A stretch of 64,000 nt of DNA, taken from contig OX335650.1 of assembly GCA_946894095.1 (NCBI GenBank), positions 6,324,001 to 6,388,000 on the forward strand, read 5' to 3'. How positions within the stretch are numbered: position 1 is the stretch's first letter; each line of letters begins with the position of its first letter. The notes under the pieces were generated by a model. It did no database searches and had not been told where the DNA came from. It was given only the letters and a program-made list of their open reading frames with translations. Source of the stretch: Incurvaria masculella. Taxonomy: Eukaryota; Arthropoda; Insecta; Lepidoptera; Incurvariidae. Positions 29,470-59,285 of the stretch are shown piece by piece. Position numbers and translations under genes: made by a program.

Positions 29470-32400
29470 TCATTTTCCCTTGATTGTGTACTTTGAGTAC
29501 GTCTTGGTGGGGTCGTAGGGCTCCCATCGTGACGCCGGGAATATGTGCTTATTCCGCTCGTACCACGATCTGGAAAAATAAGTACTTATTCCATTATTCA
29601 TATCACAATCTCGCGAAGGACTCGATGAATGTTGTCTGAACTTGGTCTAGATTAGAAACGCTTATCATCAATTATTTCATTATTACATAGAATAGAGTTT
29701 GGTGGCGGTTAGTTCATCACTGCACTGTCGAACCATACCTAAATGACCAAAGTTCGACGTCTGGACTGTAGAACAGGTTAGCTTAGTAAATACTTGGGCT
29801 GTTTAGACATTTGAATGGCTTGTACCTCCAAGGGCGTGGGCCTTGCTTTGAGGTTATGGATTCATGCACCACTTTTTCTTTCCGAGTTGGATAAATGCAT
29901 TTCGTCAAGAATGTGAGTTGATCCATGGTTCGTAATTCCCCTGCTGGGTGATAGAGTTTACTATTGTGTCTAAAATGAACAATTTAGGAGGATCATATTA
30001 TTAATTTGAGTTTCAGCGACATCTACATTTGAAGCATTGTAATCAGATTTTGAAAATAATCTAAAAAAGTATTGGTCGTGACATTCGTCAGAAGCAGGAC
30101 TTGAACCTGCGACCTTTGGATTACATGTCCACTGCTCTAAACCAACTGAGCTATCCCGACAGTTACGTCAGATTATTTTCAAAATCTGATTACAATGCTT
30201 GAAATGTAGATGTCGCTGAAACTCAAATTAATGAGATAACGGTAATGTCGTATCCATTAAATACATAAAATTATCAAGATAATATTATTAATTATAAAAT
30301 GACCCATGTACACCTGTAGCGGTTATATGATTTATTTTATTATAAATTCATCATTTCGATATTACAGGAGTGCCGAAACAAACCTCAGTAAAACTTTTCC
30401 AGCGTGCGAGTCCTTTTTCTCCTGCGTGGCGTCATTCACAATCCGGACGTCATCCGACACATCAAACTGAAACAGTGGGCCACTCTTCCCTCTCGCCTGC
30501 AAACACAAAATACGGAGTGAGAGTGATATTCAGCGATCTGTCAGTCTCTGCAGTGGCGATGTCTCGGTGCTGGATAATCGAGGTTAAGCAAGTCTGGATT
30601 TGTTAAGGTTCACATAAAAATGCATCCTTACTTTCTAGGTGTTAAGGGTAGCAGGTCCCACCTCGGTTTTTATCATCACATTGAAGGAAAGATGTTCTAA
30701 ACGACAATGAAAATAGTCTGTGTTTTCATTCAGATAACTGTGTAGCCATGTAAACAAGGAGGTTCCTGCCATGGCATCCGGTTCTCATGTGGTTTCCCCG
30801 TATCCAATTCCATAATAAAACATGGATGAATAAAAAAATACAGAGACAAACATTATACAGTATATATTAATCTATGGATGTTGGATTATGGTGCTGAGTC
30901 TTAAGTAATTTAATGTTTCTTTATCATACCTCATAATGCATTATCATATATTTAGGTTAGGTGTTAGGATATTGCCATGGGAAATAAGCTCGCCTCTTGC
31001 ATCTGTGCATTCGTCATAGTGGTAACCAATAAAGTATATTTTTATTTTCATTTTAAAACATACACGAATTTAAAATAATACTTGTCTTCATTCAAATTTG
31101 AAATAAGGAAGCAATTTCAAAGTTTTCTCTCCAAAAGTCTCTAAATTAATTGATTTCATGCGTTTCGCATGTACAGTGGGGACAGTACTAGGTAAGTATA
31201 GTATAGTAACAATAAAATAGCATAATTTATTTGTCCCACTTTTTATGTATTTTAGCAGTTCGCCAAATTCCATTCCTGATAGAAGAGTACTGTACAAGCA
31301 CAGTTATTTGCATATAAGTTAGATGTCATACCTTGGTGACGATGAAGTCATAGAAGGTGTAGTGGTGAGGTAGAATGAGATCTTCCTTTACATACATGAG
31401 CTGGTCGGCAGAGACCGTCTTCAGCTCGCTGAATTCTGGTCGCAGTGTATCGAGGCAGCGCTGCAGAAACTGATAGATGGAGTTGCCTGAAACCGACCAG
31501 GTAAAATAATTCTCTTAGAGTGAATGGAATGGCCTGTATGAATTTAAAACTAGAAGCCCGATGAATACCAGGATTTGCTGTCCATCTCTTTCCAACTTTC
31601 CCAAAATATCTGGTCCTCTTTGAGGATGTTCCGACCCATACAATGTTTTTTTTACACAGAACGCATAAAGTATTGCACTTCAAGGCACGAATTCGTCAAA
31701 AATATTAAATATAGCCATAGTAGATGCAGCGAAAACATATTCACAATTTCAGGTTTAATAGTTTCGTTTTAATTGCCGATTAGAAGTTTTACACCGTTAG
31801 ATGGCGCTGTTAAATAAAAATCGTATTTAAATAAATTGTAACAAAACCAATAATCCTGAAAATGTGAAATTGTTTTTGCTGCAAGTAATATGACTATATT
31901 AAACTATTATTATTAATTCGTGCTTGTGCAATACTTTTTGCGTTATGTGTGCAAACAACTTTATATGGGTCGGAACAGCCTTAAGGGAAAGGTTCCCAAG
32001 CAGGAAATCGTCAGGTGGCCACATTATCGTGCTTGCTGCAGCTCTGAGGATTAAATTTAGCAAAAAAACTTTTCAGCTGGTCTGCCTTGGCTAGGACGCT
32101 TGCTGAACTATAATCCTGCTCACTCCCTCTTTCTCTACCAATCCATTCCTGAATGATCCTTCAGTAGATTTTGTGACTTCGGTCACCACCTCTTACCACT
32201 TCGGTACCAATCGGTACAATAATATGCTTAGTGATTTTACTAAAAGTTCTCTTGTTTCTGCTTAATCAAACAATTTAATTCCATGGGCATTTTACATATT
32301 TGGACAACAATCTAATAAATAATATAAAGGGGAAAGTTTGTAATAATGGATGGATGGATGGATGGATGGATGGATGGATGGATGTTTGTTACTCTTTCAC

Positions 32401-35400
32401 GTAAAAACTACTGAATGGATTCTAATGAAACTTTACAATAATATAGCTTATACATCAGAATAACACATAGGCTACAATTTATGTGCCCATGGGCTTTAGA
32501 ACTTTCACGGGGCTGCGAAAACGATGCCGGTAGCGATACTTCACACTAGGGGGAGAGGAGCCGGGGGCGGTGGCGGGGAGCGGCGGCGGGGGGAGGGCAG
32601 ACGTCGTGACTGTTTGGTGTCCGTTTGGCGAATTTTCAAGGCACTAGCGATTTGTAAAACTTAGTACATGTACATTTAACTACCCGGGAATTAGGATTGG
32701 CTAAATAGAATTCAGTTCCGCTTACGCTAAGATGGGGCTGTTATACAAACTGCAATGCTATGCACGGCTCGGCTTTGCGGCGGCAGCGCTTACTTTTACT
32801 GAAGTACGGCTTGGTATTTCCTGCAACTTTAGGACTACTTGGCATCACGCTAAATCGCCGGAGGAGCGACCAACAGAATAAAATCCTTGAGAACCAATTA
32901 CTCGATTTAGATGTGCATTGTATCTACGTCTAGCCTGATTCTACTAAAAACTTATAGATTACATAATATAACGCTTGATTACCAGAAGGGTAAGTAGTGA
33001 GTCTTAAAGTCTTATAACATACGAACCACTTACCTGATTTATATGCGTATTTTATCAATGTATAGCATCTCTGGGAGCAGTCAGGTTCGAGATGGGTTAC
33101 TGTTTTCGATGTTGAGGCTGGCTGTGGGTTGGAGTCCACGCAAAACTTACCTACGTTACACGTTACTTACTAGGTAAGCAATGTAGCAGTGAAAGTGCAG
33201 AAAGGTTCTCGCGGCAAATGTTTTTTTTTTAAACAGCCACCAAAGGTCAACGAAGCTCTAAATGGGAATTATTGGATGTTTCTCATTAAATCATGCTATT
33301 TCGGCTCGAACGATCTTGATTAAATTTGGTACATGGATACATTGTCCTGGACCAGTTTGACCCTATTTTGGACCAGTCATGTGGGCTACTTTTTATCCAT
33401 GAGATAATTTAGCCGACACTAACCCGAGCGGAGCCGGGTACCGCAGCTAGTTTGACAATATTTTAAATAAAAAATAATAATTATGACCAACCCGGTAAAT
33501 CAACCCGGCAAAACAAATATTGATGTCAAATCCGAGTGTGTAATATACATCTTCTTACAAATAAATTGAAAGAAAAGTTTTCTTTTCAGCCTATGATGAC
33601 CTTTCCTGAATCAATTCCGCAGTGGTATATGCTCACTAGTCGTGGGACGAGAAATGAGAAATGGGTTCGTATAACTGTTACTAGTGTAAAAACGAAGTAT
33701 TCATTTTACGCCGAGCAGTATGGCCGCTACAAATTTCTTGTAGCGCACTGGATCGCGCACGCGGCGCGCCAACGAAAGCCCGTAGGTCGCGAGACGTCTA
33801 GACGCAACGACCCGCCAGCCGCGACTGTCTCGCTCGCGCAATGTCGGGCGGCAGTAGCTGCAACGTCGGTTGAGGCTTGGAGCCGGCGACTCTCGTAACT
33901 GCAGTATGGCCGCTACAAATTTGTTGTAGCGCACTGGATCGCGCACGCGGCGCGCCAACGAAAGCCCGTAGGTTGCGAGACGTCTAGTCGCAACGACCCG
34001 CCAGCCGCGACTGTCTCGCTCGCGCAATGGCGGGCGGCAGTAGCTGTAACGTCGGTTGAGGCTTGGAGCCCGCGACTCTCATAACTGGAGTTACGAGTAA
34101 TAGTTAGTAATACTAATAATTACTTTGTTGCGGCTTGTAGCCGGAGACTCTTTACCGCCGGTTACCGCCGAAACTGTAATCCGCGCGCGCGCAGTGCGCA
34201 CTGTAGTTAAAGAGGGGCTACATTGTTAACGACCGCCGTTGTGGTTTGCTTACAGAAATAGTCCAACGATTAGTATTTCTCAATGCTAATTATGTTTATT
34301 TATCATTTGTGTTATATTATTTCTGGGGATTATTTTGTCGAGAATAAAAAGTTTTGTCAAGGAGAAGAAGAGAGGGAGTTTTTTTTCATATCTTTTTGCA
34401 ACCGTTTCCGCAAACGGCTATCGGCATCAGCAATAACAGTTACTAAAGTTTTCGAAGACCAGTGGAAACGCCCACGACTAATGCTCACCCTTCTTAAGCG
34501 TAACATTCCGCCGGTGGCCGGAGCCGTCCCAGTAGCTGAAGGTTATGGCGACCGGCTCGTCCTTGAGGCTCGCCTGCGTCATCACCCACTCCAGGCGTAG
34601 CTCCTCGCGTAGGCGCAGGTCAGCCTCCTCGCGGTCGCGGTCCGGCAGGAACGACGTGTCTACATCTGGGTTCTTGCGAACCTTCTTCATTGACTGTTCA
34701 CACCAAAGGGAAGCGTAAGAGCTCAGTTTTGATGGGAGCACTTTTAAATGTAAAAAAATATTATTTCATCCAAGGAATTTGTAATTAATGGTTCAGATTC
34801 CACGTTGAGTTAATCCCGCCCTGAAACACTGAATGAACGATGTTCGAAAGGGCAATGTAAAATTGTCAATTTTTCCTTTAAGTTCAACGTAGCATTACAA
34901 TATAAGGAATTTTTTGGCATGGCACCTAATAATAAGTACAATAATATAAAAATAATCATAAATAAAAAGATGTAGACTTTCATAATTTTTTCTTTATATT
35001 ATGAATGCAAATACTCAATTTTGTTTTAATGTGGGCTTATAAAGGAATGAAGAAAATGCACGTCAAGGTATTTTTGGAATAGTGTTCTGTTTCCTATCCC
35101 ACTTGATTCGGTGCATTGATAAGAATTAAAGTTTTAAGGGCTGATCTACTGAAATGTTTTAAACATTACGAACCAGTATCAGTAAAAAAACACTTTGGAG
35201 AAAATACCTTTTGGTAGCATTAGGTATTATGGCCTTATAGTGAAGGATCAAAACAACCGCAATTATGAAAATTACTTAAAAAAAAATTTACTGGTTCCTT
35301 ACAAAATTAAGCACAAAATTTTAATTAAAAAGGTGGTTTTAAATGGTTCAGAGTTCAAGTGGACAAGTTAGTTGTCTACAATAATGAGAGAATTGTACTG

Positions 35401-36191
35401 TAAAATAAAAGAGCAAAGACAATGAATGAGATTGAAACAAACAGATTCTTCCTTGTCCCTCCAGGTTCCCTTGTCTATTGGTTTTTCATCTTCTGTCTCA
35501 CTGTTCTGATCTTCTTCCTCCTCTTCCTCCAAGGCAAAAGATAAAGCTTGAATCTGAAAAAAAAAGTTTCATGAAAGTGGTTTGTTTACGACTTGAGTAG
35601 GGACTATACCTTTGTTCCGAGCAAGCCGTCACCAGTAGCTGGAAATAGAGTAAACGGCACAATGAAAGCCGTTAAGAAAAGTCGGGTGATTATGCCTACA
35701 GCTAGGATGGCATTTCATAACTGAAACAAATATTATTAAGTGCAAGTGAAAACTAGATTTTGAGTCAAAATCCATAAAAAAAGCCTATTTTAAATAGTCA
35801 ACAATGCGACGTAAGAACGACGACCGGCTATGCTAGAGGAAAATACCTGCCGCTTCTGCTTATTTTTCTGTGCTTGCTTGGCCTCTATCTCCTTTTGTTT
35901 TTCCTGCTCCTTCTCAGCCTTCTTTTGCGCTAGTTTTTGCTCTCGCTCCCTCACTATATGCTCCTGCTTAGCTTTCATCTCGTCCAGTGTCACCAGACCG
36001 ATGGTCGAGCTCTTCAGCTGCGCTTCGACGGCATCATAATGGGTTGCGAATTTGTTCTCGATGTTGTCAATTTTAAGCTCCTCTTCTATCTTGCGCTTCC
36101 GGAGCTCGACCTCCTGGGCCGCCCGCTCGCGTTTCTTCATGAGCTGCATCGCGCGCCCCGCCTCCGAGGCGGCACCCTTGTAGTGGGCCAT
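29470..36191 (-). CDS. FAM50: FAM50/XAP5 family nuclear protein
   Basis: Six minus-strand exons: 36191-35847, 35553-35443, 34693-34489, 31486-31332, 30496-30384 and 29569-29470. All junctions are in phase, giving 342 aa (human FAM50A 339). FAM50 proteins are nuclear and associate with the spliceosome. The N terminus [20 protein letters not shown] and [14 protein letters not shown] are family hallmarks. Next come a lysine/glutamate-rich coiled coil (about 70-115) and an acidic tract (LEEEEEEED, from exon 2). The XAP5 domain follows: [86 protein letters not shown] and RWEPYDP. The exon 2 donor is a weak GTTTGT. The last two exons lie in tandem-duplicate copy 2; an identical spare pair lies in copy 1. 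Convergent with AGA, and presumably divergent from MORN4. Confidence 0.95.
30005..30227 (-). mobile_element. TTAA-flanked inverted-repeat element carrying a tRNA-like sequence, copy 2
   Basis: Same element in the second duplicate. Its left arm reads gacatctacattt, the exact inverse of aaatgtagatgtc in the right arm, whereas copy 1 has gacatgtacattt. Copy 2 therefore keeps the more symmetric form at this site. Confidence 0.85.
30086..30160 (-). tRNA. tRNA-like sequence (Thr-UGU-like, probably a tRNA pseudogene), copy 2
   Basis: Identical by eye to 25317-25391, including the A at position 33. Confidence 0.4.
30600..30840 (+). mobile_element. Degraded SINE body
   Basis: Carries cattgaaggaaagatgttctaa, cgacaatgaaaatagtctgtg, tgtagccatgtaaacaagga and ctgccatggcatccg in the order of the shared SINE body, then an A-rich tail. 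In FAM50 intron 4. Confidence 0.6.
32345..32382. repeat. (ggat)n microsatellite
   Basis: About nine tandem ggat units. Confidence 0.95.
32383..33451 (+). mobile_element. Helitron-like non-autonomous element (3' end clear)
   Basis: The 3' end has a GC hairpin followed by CTAGT (gagcggagccgggtaccgcagctagt), the form of Helitron termini. The phrases ctctttcacgtaaaaactac and cagaataacacataggctac at the left are common in lepidopteran Helitron-like repeats. The left boundary is uncertain, and a 5S-like SINE fragment is nested at 32935-33245. Confidence 0.6.
32935..33245 (+). repeat. Degenerate 5S-like SINE, copy B
   Basis: Counterpart of 15400-15720: cataatataacgcttgattaccag, gtcaggttcgagatgggttac, tgttgaggctggctgtggg. 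Confidence 0.55.
33715..34086. repeat. Two tandem copies of a GC-rich 186-bp unit
   Basis: Units 33715-33900 and 33901-34086 both begin gcagtatggccgctac and contain gcgcacgcggcgcgccaacg and cgcaacgacccgccagccgc. They stand out as GC-rich in an AT-rich FAM50 intron. An open frame through both (33701-34027, minus) just repeats itself and is not supported as coding. Confidence 0.92.
34780..34930 (+). mobile_element. Degraded SINE body fragment
   Basis: Carries ggttcagattccacgttgag, gaacgatgttcgaaagggcaat, ttaagttcaacgtagc and ttggcatggcacctaa, in SINE body order. Confidence 0.6.
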
Positions 36192-36535
36192 CGCTGCTAG
36201 ACCTTACGGCCGTAGCCAACTACAGCCAACGCTGGCGTTTATATCACTGCTACTTTTAAACACTGATTTAGCGTCTGGAGAAGAAAGGTCGTCCTGACCA
36301 CAGAACATATAATATCCTGTCCTGACGATTGATGACTTTTTGTTTCCTGATCACAGATGAAATAAAAACCAATGACAGATTAAAAAAAAATACTATTTCT
36401 GTGGTTGAAGCCACAGATTATGAAGCACAGACGTAAGGTTTGTACGGGCAAAGAAGATTCAATCCCGCCACGTAATGTCCGTTACAGAACGGATTCGGTC
36501 AGAACCGCTTAGAGCTCCTAGTCCAAGTTGTCACT

Positions 36536-37630
36536 AAAGAACCCCGCACAAATCGTATGGGAATTGGCTCCCGGTCAAATTGGCTGAAATTTGGATATGT
36601 TGTTCGTTTCGGCATCCTGAACAAAAGTCTCAATGGGCACAAAGCCCAATTTTGCTTATTTTGGCCGCTACGGGGCTCCAAAGTTCCACGGGTTGACCAT
36701 TATTTACTACTCAAAACGGCGATCTCCTGGCAGTTTAGTATTTGCTACGCTGAGGAAAAAGTACCCTCTCATGTTTTTGGGGGGGCTAAATTCAAATCCA
36801 ATGTCAATATGACAATATTGACAGTTGACAGCTGTCAATTAGTTGTCAACTAGCTGTCAAACAGCGAGAAATAAACAAAATCGATAAAATCCACATGTGA
36901 ATGTAGGTTTTTGAGGTTGCTGAGTTCAAAACTGATGGCCAAAAGACAACAATGACAGTTGACAGCTGTCAACTAACTGTCAAACAGCATTTTACAACCA
37001 AAATGGATGCAACCCACATGTCAATATACGTTTTTGAGCTTTCTGAGTTCAAAACTGATGTCCAAAAGATGATATAGACAGTTGACAGTTGTCAACTAAC
37101 TGTCAAACAGCATTTGACAGCTAAAGTGGATGAAACCCATATGTAAATATATGTTTTTGAGCTTGCTGAGTCGAAAACTGGTGGCCAAAAGACGATATTG
37201 ACAGTTGACAGCTGTCAACTGTCATTATTGTCTTTTGGCCATCAGTTTTGAACTCAGCAACCTCAAAAACCTACATTCACATGTGGATTTTATCGATTTT
37301 GTTTATTTCTCGCTGTTTGACAACTAATTGACAGCTGCCAACTGTCAATATTGTCATATTGACATTGGATTTGAATTTAGCCCCCCCGAAAACATGAGAG
37401 GGTACTTTTTCCTCAGCGTAGAAAATACTAAACTGCCAGGAGATCGCCGTTTTGAGTAGTAAATAATGGTCAACCCGTGGAGCTTTGGAGCCCCGTAGCG
37501 GCCAAAATAAGCAAAATTGGGCTTTGTGCCAATTGAGACTTTTGTTCAGGATGCCGAAACGAACAACATATCCAAATTTCAGCCAATTTGACCGGGAGCC
37601 AATTCCCATACGATTTGTGCGGGGTTCTTT
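36536..37630. mobile_element. Long inverted-repeat (foldback) element, 1.1 kb
   Basis: The left end aaagaaccccgcacaaatcg is mirrored at the right by cgatttgtgcggggttcttt. Arms of about 360 bp match closely. The loop region holds three to four direct repeats of about 115 bp, each with gacagttgacagctgtcaac and an 'acatgt...gtttttgag' segment. No transposase. It lies 345 bp upstream of the FAM50 start codon. Confidence 0.93.
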
Positions 37631-38062
37631 GCGTTTACGGAACTTCGAAGTTAGGTAAGTAAAAACATCAAAGTCCATATACGTTTTTACTAGATATTCT
37701 GTGGTTTTACTTCTTCAATTCAAACTCGGATTTCCAATTTGTATGAAAACGCGAAGTCGGCGTAAGCGGCAATGTCGACGTATTTACGGCAACGGTGAGT
37801 AAGCTGTCAAATCAAACTCGGACTCGCAAATATTAGTTTGCTTAACGCCCACTGCGCGCGCTACTGTCTCTGATCAACGCTTTAGCCCGAACGCCAAAAC
37901 GAAAAAAGTGCAGAGATGAACGGCACTTTGATATTATACAAACTAAAATCCTTTTAATCTCATGAGGTGAAGTGATTTCAACGCGCAAAACCAAGAAAAT
38001 TCTATCTAATTTTATTAAAAACTCAAATAATTTCCAGTCGATACAAAATTCAACTCAAAATG

Positions 38063-38625
38063 ACCTAAGGTGGCCCTTCCCGGCGGGACTAACCATGGAG
38101 GTGACTTCACCTCCATGGGACTAACTCATTCGCGGGCATGGTACAAAATCGTGCTATTGCACTCTGGGACCTTTCCTGTTTCAAAGAAAAAGATAGAGTA
38201 CTCGATGAGGAGGATGCACCATGTCCACAAACCAGACAATGCGCATAGTGTTTGATTTGGTAATATTTATGAAAATTGTGATTACAAAACGACTTATAGC
38301 TAAAAGTTAATCACGACCTCCGTAATCAAAGACAAAAACCAATTTGATTATAAATCTTCATGAAACAAGCTAGTTCTGATGACTAATCTTCTTAAGATGT
38401 TTTTATTTTATCGTTGAGTAATCCACCTCCAAAGCTATTGTATAAAACGCGCGAAAAATTTAAATTTCAAGACCTTTTAACTTAGAAACCAAACCCTATT
38501 TTGCAATTCCATCTAGTTCGAACAGATAAAGCTGTTTTGAGTATAGTTTCTGATCTCTGATAAGAAATACGCGTACAATCTTCTTTCCACGTTTGTATGG
38601 GGAGTTGAGCGGGAAGACTCGCCTA
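38063..38625 (-). mobile_element. Inverted copy of the ggtggccca MITE
   Basis: The plus strand reads aaggtggcccttcccggcggg at the left and tatggggagttgagcggga at the right, with the same internal order as 10119-10666 reversed. Contains an extra small palindrome (catggaggtgacttcacctccatg). Confidence 0.8.
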
Positions 38626-38851
38626 CATTGAGTTTTAGACCCACGTCACAGTTGACAGACCTTGCTCCGGTTCCGTGATCTACCTGTTCTGAACTATTCC
38701 GAACACTTCTTCGGTCGTTCGATCCACATACGAATTATTCGCAAATATTTCTAGTATGGCATTAACTGTGATGTGCTTGTATATATAAATTTAAAAAGAT
38801 ATAAATAATAGCAAACAAATGATAGCATTTTCCAAATGTCACGTGAGACGA

Positions 38852-38886
38852 AACCTAACTTAACCTAGGTTAGGTTAGGTTAGGTA
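38852..38886. repeat. Short (ttagg)n-like tract
   Basis: acctaacttaacctaggttaggttaggttaggt: a few units of the insect telomere motif in head-to-head arrangement. Far too short to be a telomere. Confidence 0.7.
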
Positions 38887-38984
38887 ATTTAACCATCCCT
38901 AGCTGTTGCAAGGCTACGTTTATATGTCTCTATATCGGTTTATTTTTTGTCATTTACATTTCTTTTAAAAATATTCAAAGTTCT

Positions 38985-39145
38985 ATTTTCATTGCCTTTC
39001 CGACCATCATTCATTAAATGCAACGGTACCAACACGGGCGGGGTTAACCCTGCCACCTTGTAAGGAAGCACGAACGACGAACATCTGTGTCGGCTCTTGA
39101 TATATGCACGGGCATAAATGCAGCGGACCCAATTGTATTATTACA
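38985..39145 (-). mobile_element. SINE body fragment
   Basis: On plus: cattgcctttccgaccatcattcat, aacggtaccaacacgggcgg, taaggaagcac, the inverse of the SINE body. Confidence 0.65.
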
Positions 39146-39149
39146 CAAT

Positions 39150-40400
39150 CTTCGATACTATAGTTTTGTTTCATCGATACAAAAATTATGAGTGGAATTT
39201 TTGAAAGGAAACTCGGAATTATTATGACCATGGTAAAAAAAAAAGATAATTGTATCCAAGTATTTTACATACATAACACGTAAATAGGTATGTAGGCATC
39301 TTATTGAAAAAGCACACGATCTTATAGTCCAATATATTTAAAATATATAAACTTTTGGTCCAATTCTCACCAGGCATAAGGCCTGCGAATCTCTGATCCT
39401 GCCTCCCAAAAGTAGCGGTTATCTCGTGGGAATTTTAATCTTAAAAACCAAAATATGTATTTATATTCATATAATGTTGTATTTTATTGTTTTCTACACA
39501 TGTATGGAGGTACTGATATCATTTACACATTAAATAAAATATCAAGACTCCAGTGTTCAGAAAACAGACAATAATGGCTATCCCCGGAAGCAATGAGTTT
39601 GCGTTAGGGTTCATTGTTGTATGCGCGTGAAAATCGAGCGCGACGAAGCGGAATTTAGGTTTTTGACCTGTAAAGTCTACTTTATAAAGTGAATAAATAT
39701 ATGTTTCAAGCTTATTTACTGGGTAATTATGTCATCTTGTATCACAAAAAAGAAAATTGTCCAAACCATTTATAGTTTACAAGCGCCGGTTTGTAAACCC
39801 GTAAAAACCAAGTAGCTGTTTTCAAATATATTTTTTATAAAGAATATAAGCAACTCATTAAAACCGTTTTACCTTCATACATTAGATAATAGTATAAACC
39901 TTGATATTTCGATTTTTCTACCGGTGTTTATTGTTAACCGACGCTGGCTTTTATTTTATAAAAAAAACCCAAAATATTGAAGGTTAGCGTCATATGTAGC
40001 TAAACTAACGATATCGTCTTCGAGGCCCTACGGTTCCCTCCCGTGGTTCCCTCAACCAAAAAGTTGTCAGATTTCAATAAAAATGTAATCAATATAGGAA
40101 GCTTCATTCAGTATGATTTTTTGTATATCTGATTTTTTCAGAAAAAAATAAAGTTTCAAAAAAATTCACTTTTTTCGAAAGATTTTTGGCCAAAATATTT
40201 CAATCTTAAAGGGAAGAAAAATACAGACGTTGATTTCGACAATATATTTCAAAATGTCAGAAAAAATGTACATAATAAAATAAAAGAGCATGTAAAAAGT
40301 TATAACTATATGGGGAATTGATACTCTCATAAAATTCAATTCCTTACTGAGACAGCCTTCATAAATCGGGCGATATCGCGCCCCAACAACGTTCCGGCTG
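39150..40400. other. AT-rich intergenic stretch, nothing recognised
   Basis: No exon, RNA gene or clear repeat seen. It lies upstream of MORN4, and the last part may hold its promoter (GC content rises after 40375). Confidence 0.4.
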
Positions 40401-40586
40401 TTCACGGGTCACGTGGTCGAGCTCGTAGACAATTTAGCTGCTACAGCAGTTCCTAATGCAATTAGTAAAATTGTTGCTCCAGTTGCCAACGCTGCGAAGC
40501 CCCACGATTATATTAGAACGGTGGGCGCTTCGGGCGAGCGGAGGCGAGACCGCAGCGGTGCGTGCTCGGACGCCGAAACAACAATA

Positions 40587-58250
<17,664 letters not shown>

Positions 58251-59285
58251 GTGTCTAGGCGGCTGTCATTGCCAGCCGTAACAAATGAGTTTTCTTCTTC
58301 GTCGCCAATTTATTCTTAAATTTCCCTGAACAATACAACCCAGTGGCGCCTAAGTCGTGCGGCCTCCCATTCGGGCGGGTTCCGTGTTGCGTGGTGGCCG
58401 AGCCGCGCGGCGTTTAACATATTGGCGACGAAGAAGTAGGACACATTTGTTGATGTTGGACTAACGTCGGTGGCTGATAAAAGTTACAAAACTTTCGTCA
58501 CCGAGTTTTTACCCGAAGCGTCAAATGCTATAGAACGAGCTAATTGAAATATCCACTACAAGTGGGATGAACTGTGTTGTAAAATAGGACTTTTAAGGAT
58601 TACAAAACAGTTTTATAGTCCTTAAAATAAGTATAATTACTATGTTATCAACTGCAAATGTTTGAATTAACATTTTTTTACATTGGTTGGTAAAACCGGT
58701 AAAAAATAGCGTTAAAAAATTTAGTGACAAGGAGATCGACCGATCTTCGTTCGTTGTGTTCATTCCTTTCAAACCTTCTTAGTCACAACCACGAGGTCAC
58801 TACCATGCCTCACCCACCAGAAATAAATTCAGTTCCATAAGGGCGTATGTGAAAGCACATTTTATTATTTTAAAATATAACTACACCTGATTTTGAAATT
58901 AAAAAAAGTTGAAAGATACATTTTTTTGTTTAGCTGTATTTTAATCATATCATTATATTTATCGGAGGCTCCCATTATTTTGCCCCGTTTGAGCCATCAA
59001 AGCATCGGGTCTTACAGTTTTGTCTTTAAATTATGGCATATTTATGCCATTTAATTATATTTGCATATTTAATTTAATAAAAGACCATCAAAACGTTTAT
59101 TGAATACTTAACATTGGTAACAACTTTTACTTATTTTCTTGGAATAAATACCCTACCAATCCATGTTACATTGATAAAAAAATTGAGCTCACTATCTTTG
59201 TAAAATTCTTAACAACATTTTACAATAACTAATATTATTTAACATTATGTAAAATAAATTATTTTTTAGTCTTTTTCTTGGACTT
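58251..59285. other. Convergent 3' region of MORN4 and the elongase gene
   Basis: Holds the two 3' UTRs tail to tail. No other coding signal is seen, and exact poly(A) sites were not resolved. Confidence 0.5.

Larger units (their letters stand above)
25806..30574. repeat. Tandem segmental duplication, copy 2 (about 4769 bp)
   Basis: Direct repeat of 21019-25805. The internal junction reads gtgctgga|ttatctcaag and the right edge reads gtgctggataatcgagg. The breakpoints share one base (t), so this looks like a simple tandem duplication. Its FAM50 exons are the ones reached by the single-copy FAM50 exons upstream; its AGA exons have no upstream exons of their own. Confidence 0.97.

Noticed and set aside
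33701..34027. Minus-strand 108-codon open frame with an internal peptide repeat
   Set aside because: The peptide repeat just reflects the 186-bp DNA duplication; GC-rich DNA is open by composition.
38852..38886. Interstitial telomere
   Set aside because: Only a few ttagg units, with no array; such short tracts are common by chance or in other repeats.
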